A stretch of DNA of 42,373 nucleotides from Candidatus Latescibacterota bacterium (lineage in GTDB: Bacteria; Latescibacterota; UBA2968; UBA8231). Shown one piece after another: positions 28,002 to 37,724 of this stretch (within the stretch, counting starts at the first letter, position 1; each line of letters begins with the position of its first letter). The stretch is taken from the NCBI GenBank assembly GCA_007571365.1, contig RKRN01000061.1:1-42373 (forward strand). Reading direction: 5' to 3'. The notes beneath the pieces were generated by a model, which did no database searches, had not been told where the DNA came from, and saw nothing but the letters and a program-made list of their open reading frames with translations. The position numbers and the translations under genes were made by a program.

Positions 28002-28603
28002 TCGGCGAGGGCTGCTAGCTCTTTTTCGGACGCCAGCAGCCCATCAATTAGGCCGAAGTCGATGGCCTCTGCGGGCGAGAGAAAGTAGTCGCGCTCGGTG
28101 ACTAACTCAATGCGCTCAAGTGGCTGGCCGGTATCTTGGACTAAGAGTTGGTTGAGCCGGTCGCGCCACTCGACGATTTCGCGGGCGTGGATTTCGATGT
28201 CGGCCGCTTGGCCGCGGACGCCCCCCCAAGGCTGGTGCAGCATGAGCCGCGAATGGGCAAGGGCGTGGCGCTTGCCTTTGGTCCCGCCGGCGAGGAGAAT
28301 GGCACTCATGCTGTACGCTTGGCCGATACACAGCGTCGCTACGTCGCAGGGAACGTACTTCATGGTGTCGTAGATGGCCAAGCCGGCCGTGAGGCTGCCG
28401 CCGGGGCTGTTGATGTAAAGCGAGATGTCTTTCTTAGGATCTTCCGAGGTCAGAAAGAGCAACTGGGCGATGACGAGGTTGGCTTCGTGGTCGTCGATCG
28501 GCGTGCTGATAAAGATGATCCGCTCCTTGAGGAGGCGCGAGAAAATGTCGTAGGCACGCTCGCCGCGGCCGGTCTGTTCGATTACTACGGGTACGATTGC
28601 CAT
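27998..28603 (-). CDS. clpP: ATP-dependent Clp protease proteolytic subunit
   Basis: The 201-residue serine protease has the classic start [22 protein letters not shown] and the catalytic triad S98 (GQAYSMSA), H123 (MLHQPWGG) and D172 (TERDYFLSP). It would form tetradecamers that degrade proteins fed by ClpX. It stands alone, on the strand opposite to clpX, with its own strong promoter. The residues next to the active serine (AYSMSAIL) differ from the common AASMGA. Its stop overlaps the end of the EpmA-like gene. Confidence 0.96.
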   Translation of the reverse strand: MAIVPVVIEQTGRGERAYDIFSRLLKERIIFISTPIDDHEANLVIAQLLFLTSEDPKKDISLYINSPGGSLTAGLAIYDTMKYVPCDVATLCIGQAYSMSAILLAGGTKGKRHALAHSRLMLHQPWGGVRGQAADIEIHAREIVEWRDRLNQLLVQDTGQPLERIELVTERDYFLSPAEAIDFGLIDGLLASEKELAALAD

Positions 28604-28646
28604 GTGCTATTCTGTGGTTAGAAAGGATTCTATTGTTGGTTAATGG

Positions 28647-28675
28647 ACTATAGGCGATGCCCAATATAGTGTCAA
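28647..28675 (-). promoter_or_regulatory. Strong promoter of clpP
   Basis: On the minus strand TTGACA (28675-28670), a 17-base spacer and TATAGT (28652-28647). Predicted start is near 28640, about 37 bases before the clpP ATG. Confidence 0.75.
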
Positions 28676-28695
28676 TGGGACCCTGTACAGGTCGG

Positions 28696-28724
28696 TTGAC
28701 CGCGCTGGGTTGGCGCGGTACATT
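28696..28724 (+). promoter_or_regulatory. Promoter of the coaE-gcv-gmd run
   Basis: TTGACC (28696-28701) and TACATT (28719-28724) are 17 bases apart. Predicted start near 28731, giving a leader of about 111 bases. It is divergent from the clpP promoter, with the minus 35 boxes 20 bases apart. Confidence 0.5.
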
Positions 28725-28841
28725 TTACGCGGCTTATAGCACGTTGCTGCCCGCCGAAGGTAGAGTCCCTAACTCATTGCAAGGCATAGTGCTACGATTT
28801 TTTGAACTCTGTTGCTTGGGCCTAGTTGGCCCCAGGGGCGC

Positions 28842-29447
28842 ATGCTTATAGGTATTACCGGCGGCATGGGGGCGGGTAAGTCCGCACTGGCGCAACTGCT
28901 TGCCGAGTTGGGTGCGCTGCGGGTCGATGCCGACGAAGTGGCCCGCGAAGTGGCGGCAATCCCGGCGGTGATAGAGAGCCTACAAGCGGCATTTGGCCGC
29001 GATCTGCTCGGGCCGGACGGGTGCTTGAACCGCCGGGAGTTGGGACGGCGCGCCCTGCGGTCGGACGAGGCCGGGCAGCGGTTAGAGGCGATTATGCGGC
29101 CGCCCCTATCAGCGGCCATAAAGTGTCGGTTGGCGCAGGCTGTGGAGAAAGCCGATGGAGGAGTCGTGGTATTGGACGCGCCGTTGATATACGAGTGGGG
29201 CAATGAAGGGAACTTTGACCGAATGGTGGTGGTTGATGCTGAGGAGGAACGGTGCGTGTCGAGGGTGCAGCAGCGCAGCGGCTTGCCGGTATGCGAAATC
29301 AGGCAGCGGATGGCACGCCAGATGGATCCGCGCAAAAAAAAGGCTCGCGCCGACTTTGTCATCGACAATAACAAGGGCTTGGCCGCGCTCGCTGAACAGG
29401 CCGAGGTCCTGTGGGCCAAGTTGAACGGTGCCACGCACCATGACTAA
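28842..29447 (+). CDS. coaE: Dephospho-CoA kinase
   Basis: The 201-residue protein phosphorylates dephospho-CoA at the ribose, the last step of CoA synthesis. It has the P-loop GGMGAGKS (7-14), DADEVARE, and the VVVLDAPLIYEWG, FDRMVVVDA and RMARQMDPRKKKARADFVIDN blocks of CoaE. The ATG at 28842 is preferred to an upstream TTG at 28812. Its stop overlaps the gcvT start by eight bases. Confidence 0.93.
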   Translation: MLIGITGGMGAGKSALAQLLAELGALRVDADEVAREVAAIPAVIESLQAAFGRDLLGPDGCLNRRELGRRALRSDEAGQRLEAIMRPPLSAAIKCRLAQAVEKADGGVVVLDAPLIYEWGNEGNFDRMVVVDAEEERCVSRVQQRSGLPVCEIRQRMARQMDPRKKKARADFVIDNNKGLAALAEQAEVLWAKLNGATHHD

Positions 29448-30543
29448 TGAGCGTTTACAGCGGACTCCGCTCTATGAGGTCGCCGTGGCCGAGGGCGGGC
29501 GCATGGTGCCTTTTGGCGGCTGGGAAATGCCGGTCCAGTTCGCGGGTATTCGCCGCGAACACCAAGCCGTGCGCCAACGGGCCGGCCTGTTTGACATATC
29601 GCACATGGGGCAAATCAGCGTGGCCGGGGATCATGGGTTGGCGTTTCTTGAATACCTCTTGCCGGTTCCTGTCGGCGCGTTGGCTGTCGGCCAGATGCTC
29701 TATGCACCCTTGTGCAACGAGCAGGGAGGCTGCGTGGACGATCTAGTGCTGTATCGGCTCGCGCCGCAGGAGTACCTGTTGGTCGTCAATGCGAGTCGGC
29801 TGTCCACGGATTGGCAGTGGATTCAGACGCACAGCGCGGGTTGGTCGGGCGTGCAGACGCGGAATTTGAGCGGCGAAAAGGCCATGCTCGCGGTGCAAGG
29901 GCCGGAGGCCGAAGCCATCGTCGGTGCGCTCGCCGGAAAAGCGGCGGCCTCTTTGGGCTACTATCGCTGCACCATGGTCGCGCTTGCCGGGGATGAAGTG
30001 TTGCTCAGCCGCAATGGATACACCGGAGAGGACGGATTCGAGATCATCTGTTCGGCGGATGCAGTCGTCGGACTGTGGGAAAAATTGCGCTCGGCGGGCG
30101 TCCAACCGTGTGGACTAGGGGCGCGCGACACCTTGCGCCTCGAGATGGGATTTTGTCTCTACGGGCACGAATTGGACGAGCGGACGACCCCGTTAGAGGC
30201 GGGTTTAGCTTGGACGCTGGACTTAAAAAAAGAAGTGGATTTTGTCGGGCGGGCGGCGTTGCAGGCCCAGCGGGCGGCCGGGGGCTATCGCCGTTTGCGC
30301 GGCTTCCGCATGCTCGAAAGGGGCATTCCGCGGGCCGAGTATCCGGTTTTTGACCGGCGCGGCGCCCTAATTGGCGCCGTGACCAGCGGTACGCACTCGC
30401 CGGTGCTCAATCAGGGGATCGGGCTGGCCTATTTGCGGCGCGGGAAAGTGGGTGCGCAAGTGTATGTAGAGATAAAGGGAAAGCGGCAACCAGCCGCGGT
30501 GGTCAAGTTGCCCTTCGTGCGTCGGTCGGTCAAAAAGGAATGA
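29440..30543 (+). CDS. gcvT: Glycine cleavage system T protein (aminomethyltransferase)
   Basis: The 367-residue folate-dependent enzyme takes the aminomethyl group from the H protein. Motifs include PFGGWEMPVQF, GLFDISHMGQI, LSRNGYTGEDGFEI, GLGARDTLRLEMGFCLYGHEL and VTSGTHSPVLNQGIGLAY. Length is normal. The ATG at 29440 overlaps coaE by eight bases. It is followed by gcvP after 30 bases; no gcvH lies between them. Confidence 0.95.
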   Translation: MTNERLQRTPLYEVAVAEGGRMVPFGGWEMPVQFAGIRREHQAVRQRAGLFDISHMGQISVAGDHGLAFLEYLLPVPVGALAVGQMLYAPLCNEQGGCVDDLVLYRLAPQEYLLVVNASRLSTDWQWIQTHSAGWSGVQTRNLSGEKAMLAVQGPEAEAIVGALAGKAAASLGYYRCTMVALAGDEVLLSRNGYTGEDGFEIICSADAVVGLWEKLRSAGVQPCGLGARDTLRLEMGFCLYGHELDERTTPLEAGLAWTLDLKKEVDFVGRAALQAQRAAGGYRRLRGFRMLERGIPRAEYPVFDRRGALIGAVTSGTHSPVLNQGIGLAYLRRGKVGAQVYVEIKGKRQPAAVVKLPFVRRSVKKE

Positions 30544-30573
30544 CCTAAAAGACGCGAAAAGAGGAGAGCCTGC

Positions 30574-33426
30574 GTGAACGACGAATTTGGACCTAAGGAT
30601 GCTTTTGTCCGCCGGCATATCGGCCCTACGGCTGCGGACTTGGCCGCTATGCTCGCGGCGGTGGGAGCCGACAGTTTAGATGACCTCATGGCCGAGGCCC
30701 TACCGGCGGCGATTCGAATGCAAGGCTCCTTGGTGCTAGGGGAAGGCATCAGCGAGTACGAGCTGATGGGTAGGTTGCGCGAATTGGCCGGCCAGAATCG
30801 CATCTGCCGCAGTTTTATCGGTCTGGGCTACGCAGACTGCATAACCCCTCCGGTGATCCAGCGCAACATCTTGGAGAATCCAGGCTGGTACACCCAGTAC
30901 ACGCCCTATCAGTCCGAAATCGCCCAAGGGCGCTTGGAGGCCCTACTCAACTTCCAAACTATGATCGGCGATCTGACGGGTTTTGCCCTGGCCAATGCCT
31001 CTTTGTTGGACGAAGCCACGGCCGCGGCCGAAGCCATTGCCATGCTGCGGGCCGTCCAAAACAAAAACGCCAGCCAGCGCGTCTTTGTTTCGTCGGCCTG
31101 CCATCCGCAAACCATCGCGGTGGTCAAAGTCCGGGCCGAGTCGCGGGGCTGGGAGGTTGTAGTAGGCGATCACCGAGAATGCGATTTTGCCGCCGGTGCC
31201 TTTGCCGCCCTGCTCCAGTATCCCGCCTCCGATGGTGCGCTATACGACTACGCCGACTTCTGCGCTCAGGCACACGCCCAGCAGACGCTGGTGTGCGTGG
31301 CGGTCGATTTGCTCGCCCTGTGTTTGCTGCGGCCCCCCGGCGAATTTGGGGCCGATGTGGCCATCGGCAGTGCCCAGCGCTTTGGTATGCCGATGGGGTA
31401 CGGTGGCCCGCACGCCGCCTTTTTGGCGACGCGATCCGAGTTCCGGCGGCAGGTCCCTGGGCGCATCATTGGCGTCTCTGAGGACGTCCGCGGCCAGCCG
31501 GCTCTGCGCATGGCCCTGCAAACCCGCGAACAGCACATCAAACGGGAGCGGGCCACGAGCAACATCTGCACGGCCGAGGTCTTGCCAGCCGTGGTCGCGA
31601 GCATGTACGCGGTCTATCACGGGCCGGATCGGTTGCGGCGCATGGCCCGTCGCATCCACTGTCAGGCGCGGACGCTCGCCCGTGCGATAGAGCAAGCCGG
31701 CTATCGCGTCGTCCACGACCAGTACTTCGACACCCTGCGCGTTGAAGTGGGCCCCCAGGGAGATGCGCTGTTGGCGCAGGCGCGGGCCGCGGGGATGAAC
31801 TTCCGCGATCTAGGGGACGGCCACTGGGGCATTGCCCTCGACGAAACAACCGACAAGGCCGATTTACAAGCCATCCTCACTTTGTTAGGCGGCGAGTGGT
31901 CCACCGCAGTCGATGCAGAGCCTGCTTGGGGGCCTGTCCACGTCCGCCACTCGCGCTTCATGGAGCATCCGGTCTTTGCCTCGCATCACTCCGAGACTGA
32001 AATGATGCGCTACATGCGCCGACTCGAAGCCAAGGATCTGTCCTTGGTCCACGCGATGATTCCCCTCGGCTCGTGTACCATGAAGCTCAATGCAACCGCG
32101 GAAATGATGGCGATTACGTGGCCCGAATTCGCTGGGCTGCATCCATTTGCGCCGATAGAGCAAGCCCAAGGGTACGCGGCGATTTTCGCCGAAATGGCGG
32201 ACATGCTGCGCGAAATCACCGGCCTCAAGGGCGTTTCACTGCAACCCAACGCGGGTTCGCAGGGCGAATACGCCGGCCTACTCATCGTGCGCAAATACCA
32301 CCAAACGCGCGGAGAAGCCCAGCGGAGCGTCTGCCTCATTCCGGCCTCGGCGCATGGGACCAACCCGGCTAGCGCGGCTATGGCCGGGTTGGCCGTGGTG
32401 GTCGTCGCCTGTGATGCAGACGGCAACATCGACTTGACGGACCTGCGGGCAAAAGCCAACGCACACCGCGAGCGGCTGGCCGCTCTGATGGTGACGTATC
32501 CATCGACCCACGGGGTATTTGAAGAAGCCATCGGCGAAATTTGCGCGGTCATCCATCAAGCGGGCGGTCAGGTCTATATGGACGGGGCCAACATGAATGC
32601 CTTGGTGGGATTGTGCCGACCCGGGGAAATCGGCATTGACGTGTGCCATTTGAATTTGCACAAGACCTTCTGTATCCCGCACGGCGGGGGCGGCCCGGGG
32701 ATGGGGCCAATTGCCGTGGCCGAGCACTTAGTGGAGTTTTTGCCTTCGCATCCTCTCGTCCACACCGGCGGTGCTTTGTCCATTGGCCCCATTGCGGCTG
32801 CTCCGTGGGGCAGTGCCTCGATTCTGCTCATATCTTGGGCGTACTTGCGGCTGATGGGCGGCGCGGGCCTCGCGGAAGCGACGCAGGTGGCAATTCTCAA
32901 CGCCAATTATTTGAGCAGCCGCCTCGCGGATTCCTTCCCCGTGCTATACAAGGGGCGCAACGGGCGCGTGGCCCACGAGTGCATCCTCGATCTGCGCTGG
33001 GCGCGGCAGCACGGCATTGGCGTAGAAGATGTGGCCAAGCGGTTGATGGACTACGGCTTCCACGCCCCTACGGTATCCTTTCCAGTCGCCGGGACCTTGA
33101 TGGTCGAGCCGACCGAGAGCGAGTCCAAAGCCGAATTGGACCGGTTTTGCGAAGCCATGATCGCCATTGGCGGCGAAATCGAGCAAATAGCGGCCGGGGA
33201 ACTGGACCGCGCCAACAACCCCCTCGTCCACGCGCCGCATCCTATGGATGTGGTGCTGGCTGCCGAGTGGGATCGGCCCTATTCCAGAACCGTTGCCGCC
33301 TTGCCAACTCCTTGGCTGTTGGAGCGCAAGTTCTGGCCCGCCGTCGGGCGGCTAAACGACGCGCAGGGCGATCGCAACCTGATCTGTTCCTGTCCACCTG
33401 TAGAGGCCTATTCCCAAGAGGAATGA
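30574..33426 (+). CDS. gcvP: Glycine dehydrogenase (decarboxylating), single-chain P protein
   Basis: The 950-residue PLP enzyme decarboxylates glycine and passes the aminomethyl group to the H protein. It is the fused form (N and C halves in one chain), with FVRRHIGP at the start, [32 protein letters not shown] and the PLP lysine at about K697 in [23 protein letters not shown] lies upstream of the GTG start. It is followed by gmd after one base. Confidence 0.96.
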   Translation: MNDEFGPKDAFVRRHIGPTAADLAAMLAAVGADSLDDLMAEALPAAIRMQGSLVLGEGISEYELMGRLRELAGQNRICRSFIGLGYADCITPPVIQRNILENPGWYTQYTPYQSEIAQGRLEALLNFQTMIGDLTGFALANASLLDEATAAAEAIAMLRAVQNKNASQRVFVSSACHPQTIAVVKVRAESRGWEVVVGDHRECDFAAGAFAALLQYPASDGALYDYADFCAQAHAQQTLVCVAVDLLALCLLRPPGEFGADVAIGSAQRFGMPMGYGGPHAAFLATRSEFRRQVPGRIIGVSEDVRGQPALRMALQTREQHIKRERATSNICTAEVLPAVVASMYAVYHGPDRLRRMARRIHCQARTLARAIEQAGYRVVHDQYFDTLRVEVGPQGDALLAQARAAGMNFRDLGDGHWGIALDETTDKADLQAILTLLGGEWSTAVDAEPAWGPVHVRHSRFMEHPVFASHHSETEMMRYMRRLEAKDLSLVHAMIPLGSCTMKLNATAEMMAITWPEFAGLHPFAPIEQAQGYAAIFAEMADMLREITGLKGVSLQPNAGSQGEYAGLLIVRKYHQTRGEAQRSVCLIPASAHGTNPASAAMAGLAVVVVACDADGNIDLTDLRAKANAHRERLAALMVTYPSTHGVFEEAIGEICAVIHQAGGQVYMDGANMNALVGLCRPGEIGIDVCHLNLHKTFCIPHGGGGPGMGPIAVAEHLVEFLPSHPLVHTGGALSIGPIAAAPWGSASILLISWAYLRLMGGAGLAEATQVAILNANYLSSRLADSFPVLYKGRNGRVAHECILDLRWARQHGIGVEDVAKRLMDYGFHAPTVSFPVAGTLMVEPTESESKAELDRFCEAMIAIGGEIEQIAAGELDRANNPLVHAPHPMDVVLAAEWDRPYSRTVAALPTPWLLERKFWPAVGRLNDAQGDRNLICSCPPVEAYSQEE

Positions 33427-33427
33427 A

Positions 33428-34426
33428 ATGAGCCAGAAGCGCGCTTTAATTACGGGGATTACCGGCCAAGACGGTTCGTACTTGGCCGAATTGCTGCTGG
33501 AAAAAGACTATGAGGTTTTCGGGCTGGTGCGCCGCAGTAGCACGGTCAATTTCGAGCGGATCGGCCATTTGCAGGATAAAATCGAGCTGATCTCCGGCGA
33601 TCTGTTGGATCAAAAGTCGTTGGTTTCGGCGCTACAGGCGGCGCGGCCGCAGGAAGTGTACAATCTGGGTGCCCAGTCCTTTGTGCCGGTCTCATGGGAG
33701 CAGCCCATGTTGACCGGCGAAGTAACCGGCTTGGGCGTGACGCGGCTTTTGGAAGCCATCCGCGCCAGCGACGAGAACATCCGCTTTTATCAAGCTAGCA
33801 CCAGCGAGCTATTTGGCAACGCACAGGAGACGCCGCAGACTGAACAAACCGCGTTCTATCCGCGTTCGCCCTACGGGGTGTCCAAGCTCTACGCGCATTG
33901 GATTACCATCAACTACCGCGAAAGCTACGGTATGTTCGCTTGCACGGGCATTCTCTTCAATCACGAGTCGCCGCGCCGCGGACGCGAATTCGTCACTCGC
34001 AAGATCACGCACGGCGTGGCCCGTATCAAACACGGGCTAGACCACGAGTTGCGCCTCGGCAACCTCGATTCGCGCCGCGATTGGGGCCATGCTATCGACT
34101 ATGTCCGCGCGATGTGGATGATGCTCCAGCAGGACGAACCCGACGATTACGTCGTCGCCACCGGCACCTCGCGCACCATTGGCGAATTCTGCGAGGTCGC
34201 CTTTGCCCACGTCGGCTTGGACTGGCGGCAATACGTGGTCGTGGATGAGCGCTTTTTGCGTCCCGCCGAGGTATATACCCTGTTGGGCGATGCGACGAAG
34301 GCGCGGGAAAAACTGGGTTGGGAGCCCGAGATCGGCTTTGCGGAAATGGTCCGGCAGATGGTCGACTGGGACTTGGAGCAGGTAGCCTATCAGTCGGCTT
34401 CAGTGCGCTCGGCACTGCGGCGATAG
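33428..34426 (+). CDS. gmd: GDP-mannose 4,6-dehydratase
   Basis: The 332-residue short-chain dehydrogenase/reductase has the NAD(P) motif [16 protein letters not shown], the STSELFG active-site block and the YxxxK pair in [10 protein letters not shown], followed by [12 protein letters not shown]. These match GDP-mannose 4,6-dehydratase, first step to GDP-fucose, GDP-rhamnose or perosamine. It is somewhat shorter than the common 345-370 residues. It begins one base after gcvP, an unusual neighbour, and overlaps the convergent trmJ-like gene by 37 bases. Confidence 0.92.
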   Translation: MSQKRALITGITGQDGSYLAELLLEKDYEVFGLVRRSSTVNFERIGHLQDKIELISGDLLDQKSLVSALQAARPQEVYNLGAQSFVPVSWEQPMLTGEVTGLGVTRLLEAIRASDENIRFYQASTSELFGNAQETPQTEQTAFYPRSPYGVSKLYAHWITINYRESYGMFACTGILFNHESPRRGREFVTRKITHGVARIKHGLDHELRLGNLDSRRDWGHAIDYVRAMWMMLQQDEPDDYVVATGTSRTIGEFCEVAFAHVGLDWRQYVVVDERFLRPAEVYTLLGDATKAREKLGWEPEIGFAEMVRQMVDWDLEQVAYQSASVRSALRR

Positions 34427-35142
34427 CGGCGGCTGAACTTGCGGATCTGGCCGCATATCGTCTGAATCGCCCGCACATCGCGCACTTCCAAATCGACCTT
34501 GTTGAAGAAGCGACGCAGCACTCGGCCAAAGTGCTCCGGCTCGTTGTTGTATGGGGTAAACTCTATCGCGGCAAGGGCTTGCAGAAGCTGAGCGAACATG
34601 CGCTCGCGCTCGCCAGCCGTAGCCAGTTGCACCGGCGGGTCCGGTGATTTTTCACGCACGGCCGCATATAGGCCGTAGGTCAACAGGAGCACGGCGTGGG
34701 AGAGGTTGAGGGAGGGATAGGCCACGGCTGTGGGAAACCTCAGCACTTGGTGGCAGAGCGCGAGTTCCTCGTGCCACAAGCCGTCCCTTTCGCGGCCGAA
34801 CACCAAGGCGATGCGGCGGTGATGTACTTGGCAAGCTAGTTGGGCAATCAGGGAGTGCGGCGCGGAAGTAATCGTGCGGAAGCGGCCCTGCCGATGGGTC
34901 GTGCCGACGACGATGTGGCAATCGGCTACGGCCGCGGCGAGGCTGGGGAAAACTTGGCTGCTGGCGAGAATATCGCCTGCGCCGTGGGCAAAGGCGCGGG
35001 CTTGGGGCGTATCCCAGGCCTTGGGATTGACCAAGGCCAACTGGCTGATACCCGTGGTTTTGAGCACGCGAGCCGTAGCACCGATATTGCCGGGCGTGGC
35101 TGGCTCGACGAGCACGACGCGGATGTTGTCGAGAGGATTCAT
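34390..35142 (-). CDS. trmJ: TrmJ-like tRNA 2'-O-methyltransferase (SpoU family)
   Basis: The 250-residue protein has the three SpoU/TrmH motifs: [40 protein letters not shown] and [18 protein letters not shown]. The order and length fit TrmJ, which methylates the ribose of position 32 of tRNAs with a knotted SAM-binding fold. The ATG at 35142 is chosen; a longer frame to 35205 adds residues without similarity. No Shine-Dalgarno is obvious. It is convergent with gmd and divergent from the M16 gene. Confidence 0.9.
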   Translation of the reverse strand: MNPLDNIRVVLVEPATPGNIGATARVLKTTGISQLALVNPKAWDTPQARAFAHGAGDILASSQVFPSLAAAVADCHIVVGTTHRQGRFRTITSAPHSLIAQLACQVHHRRIALVFGRERDGLWHEELALCHQVLRFPTAVAYPSLNLSHAVLLLTYGLYAAVREKSPDPPVQLATAGERERMFAQLLQALAAIEFTPYNNEPEHFGRVLRRFFNKVDLEVRDVRAIQTICGQIRKFSRRYRRSAERTEAD

Positions 35143-35182
35143 GCGGCTTGTCAAACTAAACCAAGAAGAACCTGGTGCGCCA

Positions 35183-36442
35183 ATGCCTACAGCCGGTGAA
35201 CTCACCCGCGTCCAACTCGTCGATGGCGTTTATTTGCATCTGCACCGCATTGGGCTGTACAAGACGATCCGGGTGGATGTGTGCCTGAGTACGCCGCTCG
35301 CTGCGCCGCGACATTCACGGGTGGCCCTGAGCAGCCGGCTGCTGGCGCGGGGCACCGATGTACAGAGCCTCAACCGCTTTATCGACGACCTCTACGGGGC
35401 GCATTATTCGGTGCAAGTCGAGCGCTTGGGAGCGCATCAGTTCATTCACTTATGCCTAGAGGTCGTCGATGAAAACTTCCTCGGCGAGAAGCAAATACTA
35501 GAACGCGGCCTGACCTTCCTGCGCGCTGTCCTGCGCGGTGGCAGTGCATTCCACCGCGACCAGCTAGCGCGAGAAAAGCACCGCCTCGCACAGCAAATCG
35601 CCGATGGCTTCAACGACAGACTGGGCTACGCACAAAGGCGGTGTAGCGAAGAGATGTGCCGCGGCGAACCTCCGGGCCTGTCGCCGCTGGGCAACCCGGC
35701 GGACTTTGCCGCCGTGCAGGCCGACCAACTGTGGGCTTTCCACCGCGAGCGGCTAGCGACTGACCGCCTAGACCTTTTTGTCAGCGGCGATTTGCGCTTG
35801 GCGCAGATTCAGCCCTTGATGGAGTCGCTCTTTACTTGGCAGCGTGCGGCAAGCCCACCCCGGCCGCGGCCGCGACAGCCGCGCAGTGTCGGACCGCGGC
35901 GCGAGATTTTTGAATGCCAAGCAGTGCGAGAGGCCAAGATGGTGTTGGGTTATCGCACGCAAGTTGCCTATGACGCCAACGGCACCAATGACTATCCGGC
36001 TTTGGTGCTCCTAAACCTGATACTAGGTGGCGATGGTCCATCGCGGCTGTTGAAGCAGCTCCGCGAAGAAGAAGGCTTGTGCTACTACATCGCGTCGCAT
36101 ATCGAGGCTTTGAGCGGACTGCTCTTTGTGACCGCGGGCATAGAGGCTGCTGCCTACCCCGAGGTGCGGGATAAGGTCGAACAGGAGCTCGATTCGCTGC
36201 GGGCCGGGGCCTTTGACTCCCGGGCAATCGAAGCAGCGCGGCATTTGTTGCGAGCGCGGCTGTTGGGGTTGGCCGAAGACCGCGAGGGCTTTTTTCGCTA
36301 TCAGTTGCGGGAGGGCCTGGTAGGGGGCCGTCAGTCCCCGGAAACGCTATGGCAGCGCATCGAGCAAGTCGGCGTTGAGGACCTAACCCGCGTGGCCGGT
36401 GGCCTTGTAGCGGACACGGCCTTTTTATTGCACGGGACGTGA
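35183..36442 (+). CDS. M16-family protein lacking the zinc motif (YmfF-like)
   Basis: The 419-residue protein has the M16 peptidase fold but no HxxEH motif. Similarity to YmfF is clear in LLARGTDVQSLNRFIDDLYGAHYSV near the start and the C-terminal LILGGDGPSRLLKQLREEEGLCYYI (the Arg-Tyr pair of the second domain). It probably pairs with the next gene as the inactive half of a heterodimer. The start is uncertain: ATG at 35183 gives 419 residues, close to YmfF, but ATG at 35141 has a GAGAGG four bases upstream and shares CATG with the divergent trmJ start. Confidence 0.82.
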   Translation: MPTAGELTRVQLVDGVYLHLHRIGLYKTIRVDVCLSTPLAAPRHSRVALSSRLLARGTDVQSLNRFIDDLYGAHYSVQVERLGAHQFIHLCLEVVDENFLGEKQILERGLTFLRAVLRGGSAFHRDQLAREKHRLAQQIADGFNDRLGYAQRRCSEEMCRGEPPGLSPLGNPADFAAVQADQLWAFHRERLATDRLDLFVSGDLRLAQIQPLMESLFTWQRAASPPRPRPRQPRSVGPRREIFECQAVREAKMVLGYRTQVAYDANGTNDYPALVLLNLILGGDGPSRLLKQLREEEGLCYYIASHIEALSGLLFVTAGIEAAAYPEVRDKVEQELDSLRAGAFDSRAIEAARHLLRARLLGLAEDREGFFRYQLREGLVGGRQSPETLWQRIEQVGVEDLTRVAGGLVADTAFLLHGT

Positions 36443-36446
36443 CAGT

Positions 36447-37724
36447 GTGATTGCGGATGAGCTATTGGGAGAAGGGGTGTACCGCAGCCGCTTGGGGGGC
36501 CTTGATGTATGGGCCGTGCCGCGGCCGGGCAGTCGGCAAAAAGCGGCCGTGCTGTACATAGACTACGGTTCGGTCGATCGGCATTTGCGCCTCCGCAACG
36601 CCGGGCCGGTACAGACCACGCCGGCCGGCACCGCGCACTTTCTCGAACACCGCCTTTTTGCCAAGCCGTACGGCGACATCACCGAGCCAATCAGCCGCCT
36701 TGGCGGCGACGTAAACGCCAGCACTAGTTTCACGTCAACCGTCTTTTCGCTAACGTGCATTGAGCACTTTGCCGCCCACCTAGATTTGCTCTTTGAGCTT
36801 GCTTTAGACCTGCAGGTTCGGCCGGCTGGCGTCGCTCAGGAGCGCGAAATCATTGACCACGAGCTACAAATAAGCTGCGACGACCCGGAGTGGATCGGGT
36901 TTTTGCACGGCCTTGAGGGGCTATACCAGCAGGGGCCGTGGGATATGGCCGGTACGCGGGAGAGCATCAGGCAGATCGACGAGGCTACGCTAACTCGTTG
37001 CCACGAAGTGTTTTATCGGCCCGAATACATGGGGCTGTACTGGTGCGGGGATTTCGACGTCGAGGCTGCCTACGCGGTCGTCGAATCTGCTTTGCTCCAG
37101 TACCGCCGCTCCCGCTCCACATGGGAGCGCGTGGAACGCCCGGTGATTTTTCCGACTCCGCAGCCGCTCAGGGCCTTGGCCCTGCCGGTCAGCCGGCCCT
37201 ATACCTTGTTGTTTTTTGGCGACGCCGAGGCGGGCCGGTCGGGCCGCGACTTACTCTTGCGGGAGTTGGCCTTGGAGTTGGCCTTGGACATAGCCTTGGG
37301 GCCGGCGAGCGATTTTTTTGCCGCGCACTACGAAGATGGCCTGATTGACGGCGATGCCTTTGCCGCCGAGGTCTATGCCGAGCCGACGTTTTGCTTTTGC
37401 ACGGTAGGCGGATATACCCAGCAGAGCGAGCGGTTGGGCGAGGAAATAGGGGCTGCATTGGCCGGTCTCGACGAGCGCACAGTGGCCGCGGATTTGGGCC
37501 GCGCCAAGCGCAAAGCCTACGGCTTACTGCTGCGGGCGTGGGAGCAAGCCGAGGATGTGGCCGATATGCTTTGCTCTGCCGCGGCGAGTGGGGCGGCTCC
37601 CAGCGTCTATTTTGACGTCCACGAGCAGATTGGGGTCGGCGATATCCTCGAAGTGCTGGAAAGCTGTTTGTCGCCGGCCCAGATGAGTGCAATGCAGATT
37701 GTGCCCACCGGACGTGCGGAGTAA
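36447..37724 (+). CDS. M16-family metallopeptidase (YmfH-like)
   Basis: The 425-residue protein has the zinc motif HFLEH (GTAHFLEHRLF, inverted HxxEH), and the second Glu about 75 residues later in EREIIDHELQ. It also has GDVNASTSFTSTVF and VFYRPEYMGLYWCGDFD, usual in the active subunit. It starts with GTG four bases after the YmfF-like stop. The pair would form a peptidase of unknown substrate. Its stop overlaps the next start in TAATG. Confidence 0.88.
   Translation: MIADELLGEGVYRSRLGGLDVWAVPRPGSRQKAAVLYIDYGSVDRHLRLRNAGPVQTTPAGTAHFLEHRLFAKPYGDITEPISRLGGDVNASTSFTSTVFSLTCIEHFAAHLDLLFELALDLQVRPAGVAQEREIIDHELQISCDDPEWIGFLHGLEGLYQQGPWDMAGTRESIRQIDEATLTRCHEVFYRPEYMGLYWCGDFDVEAAYAVVESALLQYRRSRSTWERVERPVIFPTPQPLRALALPVSRPYTLLFFGDAEAGRSGRDLLLRELALELALDIALGPASDFFAAHYEDGLIDGDAFAAEVYAEPTFCFCTVGGYTQQSERLGEEIGAALAGLDERTVAADLGRAKRKAYGLLLRAWEQAEDVADMLCSAAASGAAPSVYFDVHEQIGVGDILEVLESCLSPAQMSAMQIVPTGRAE

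Noticed and set aside
28657..28851. 64-codon plus-strand ORF before coaE
   Set aside because: It has no ribosome binding site, overlaps two predicted promoters and resembles no family.
31187..31690. Several 100-167 codon ORFs inside gcvP on both strands
   Set aside because: All are shadows of gcvP, whose frame is conserved through the whole stretch.
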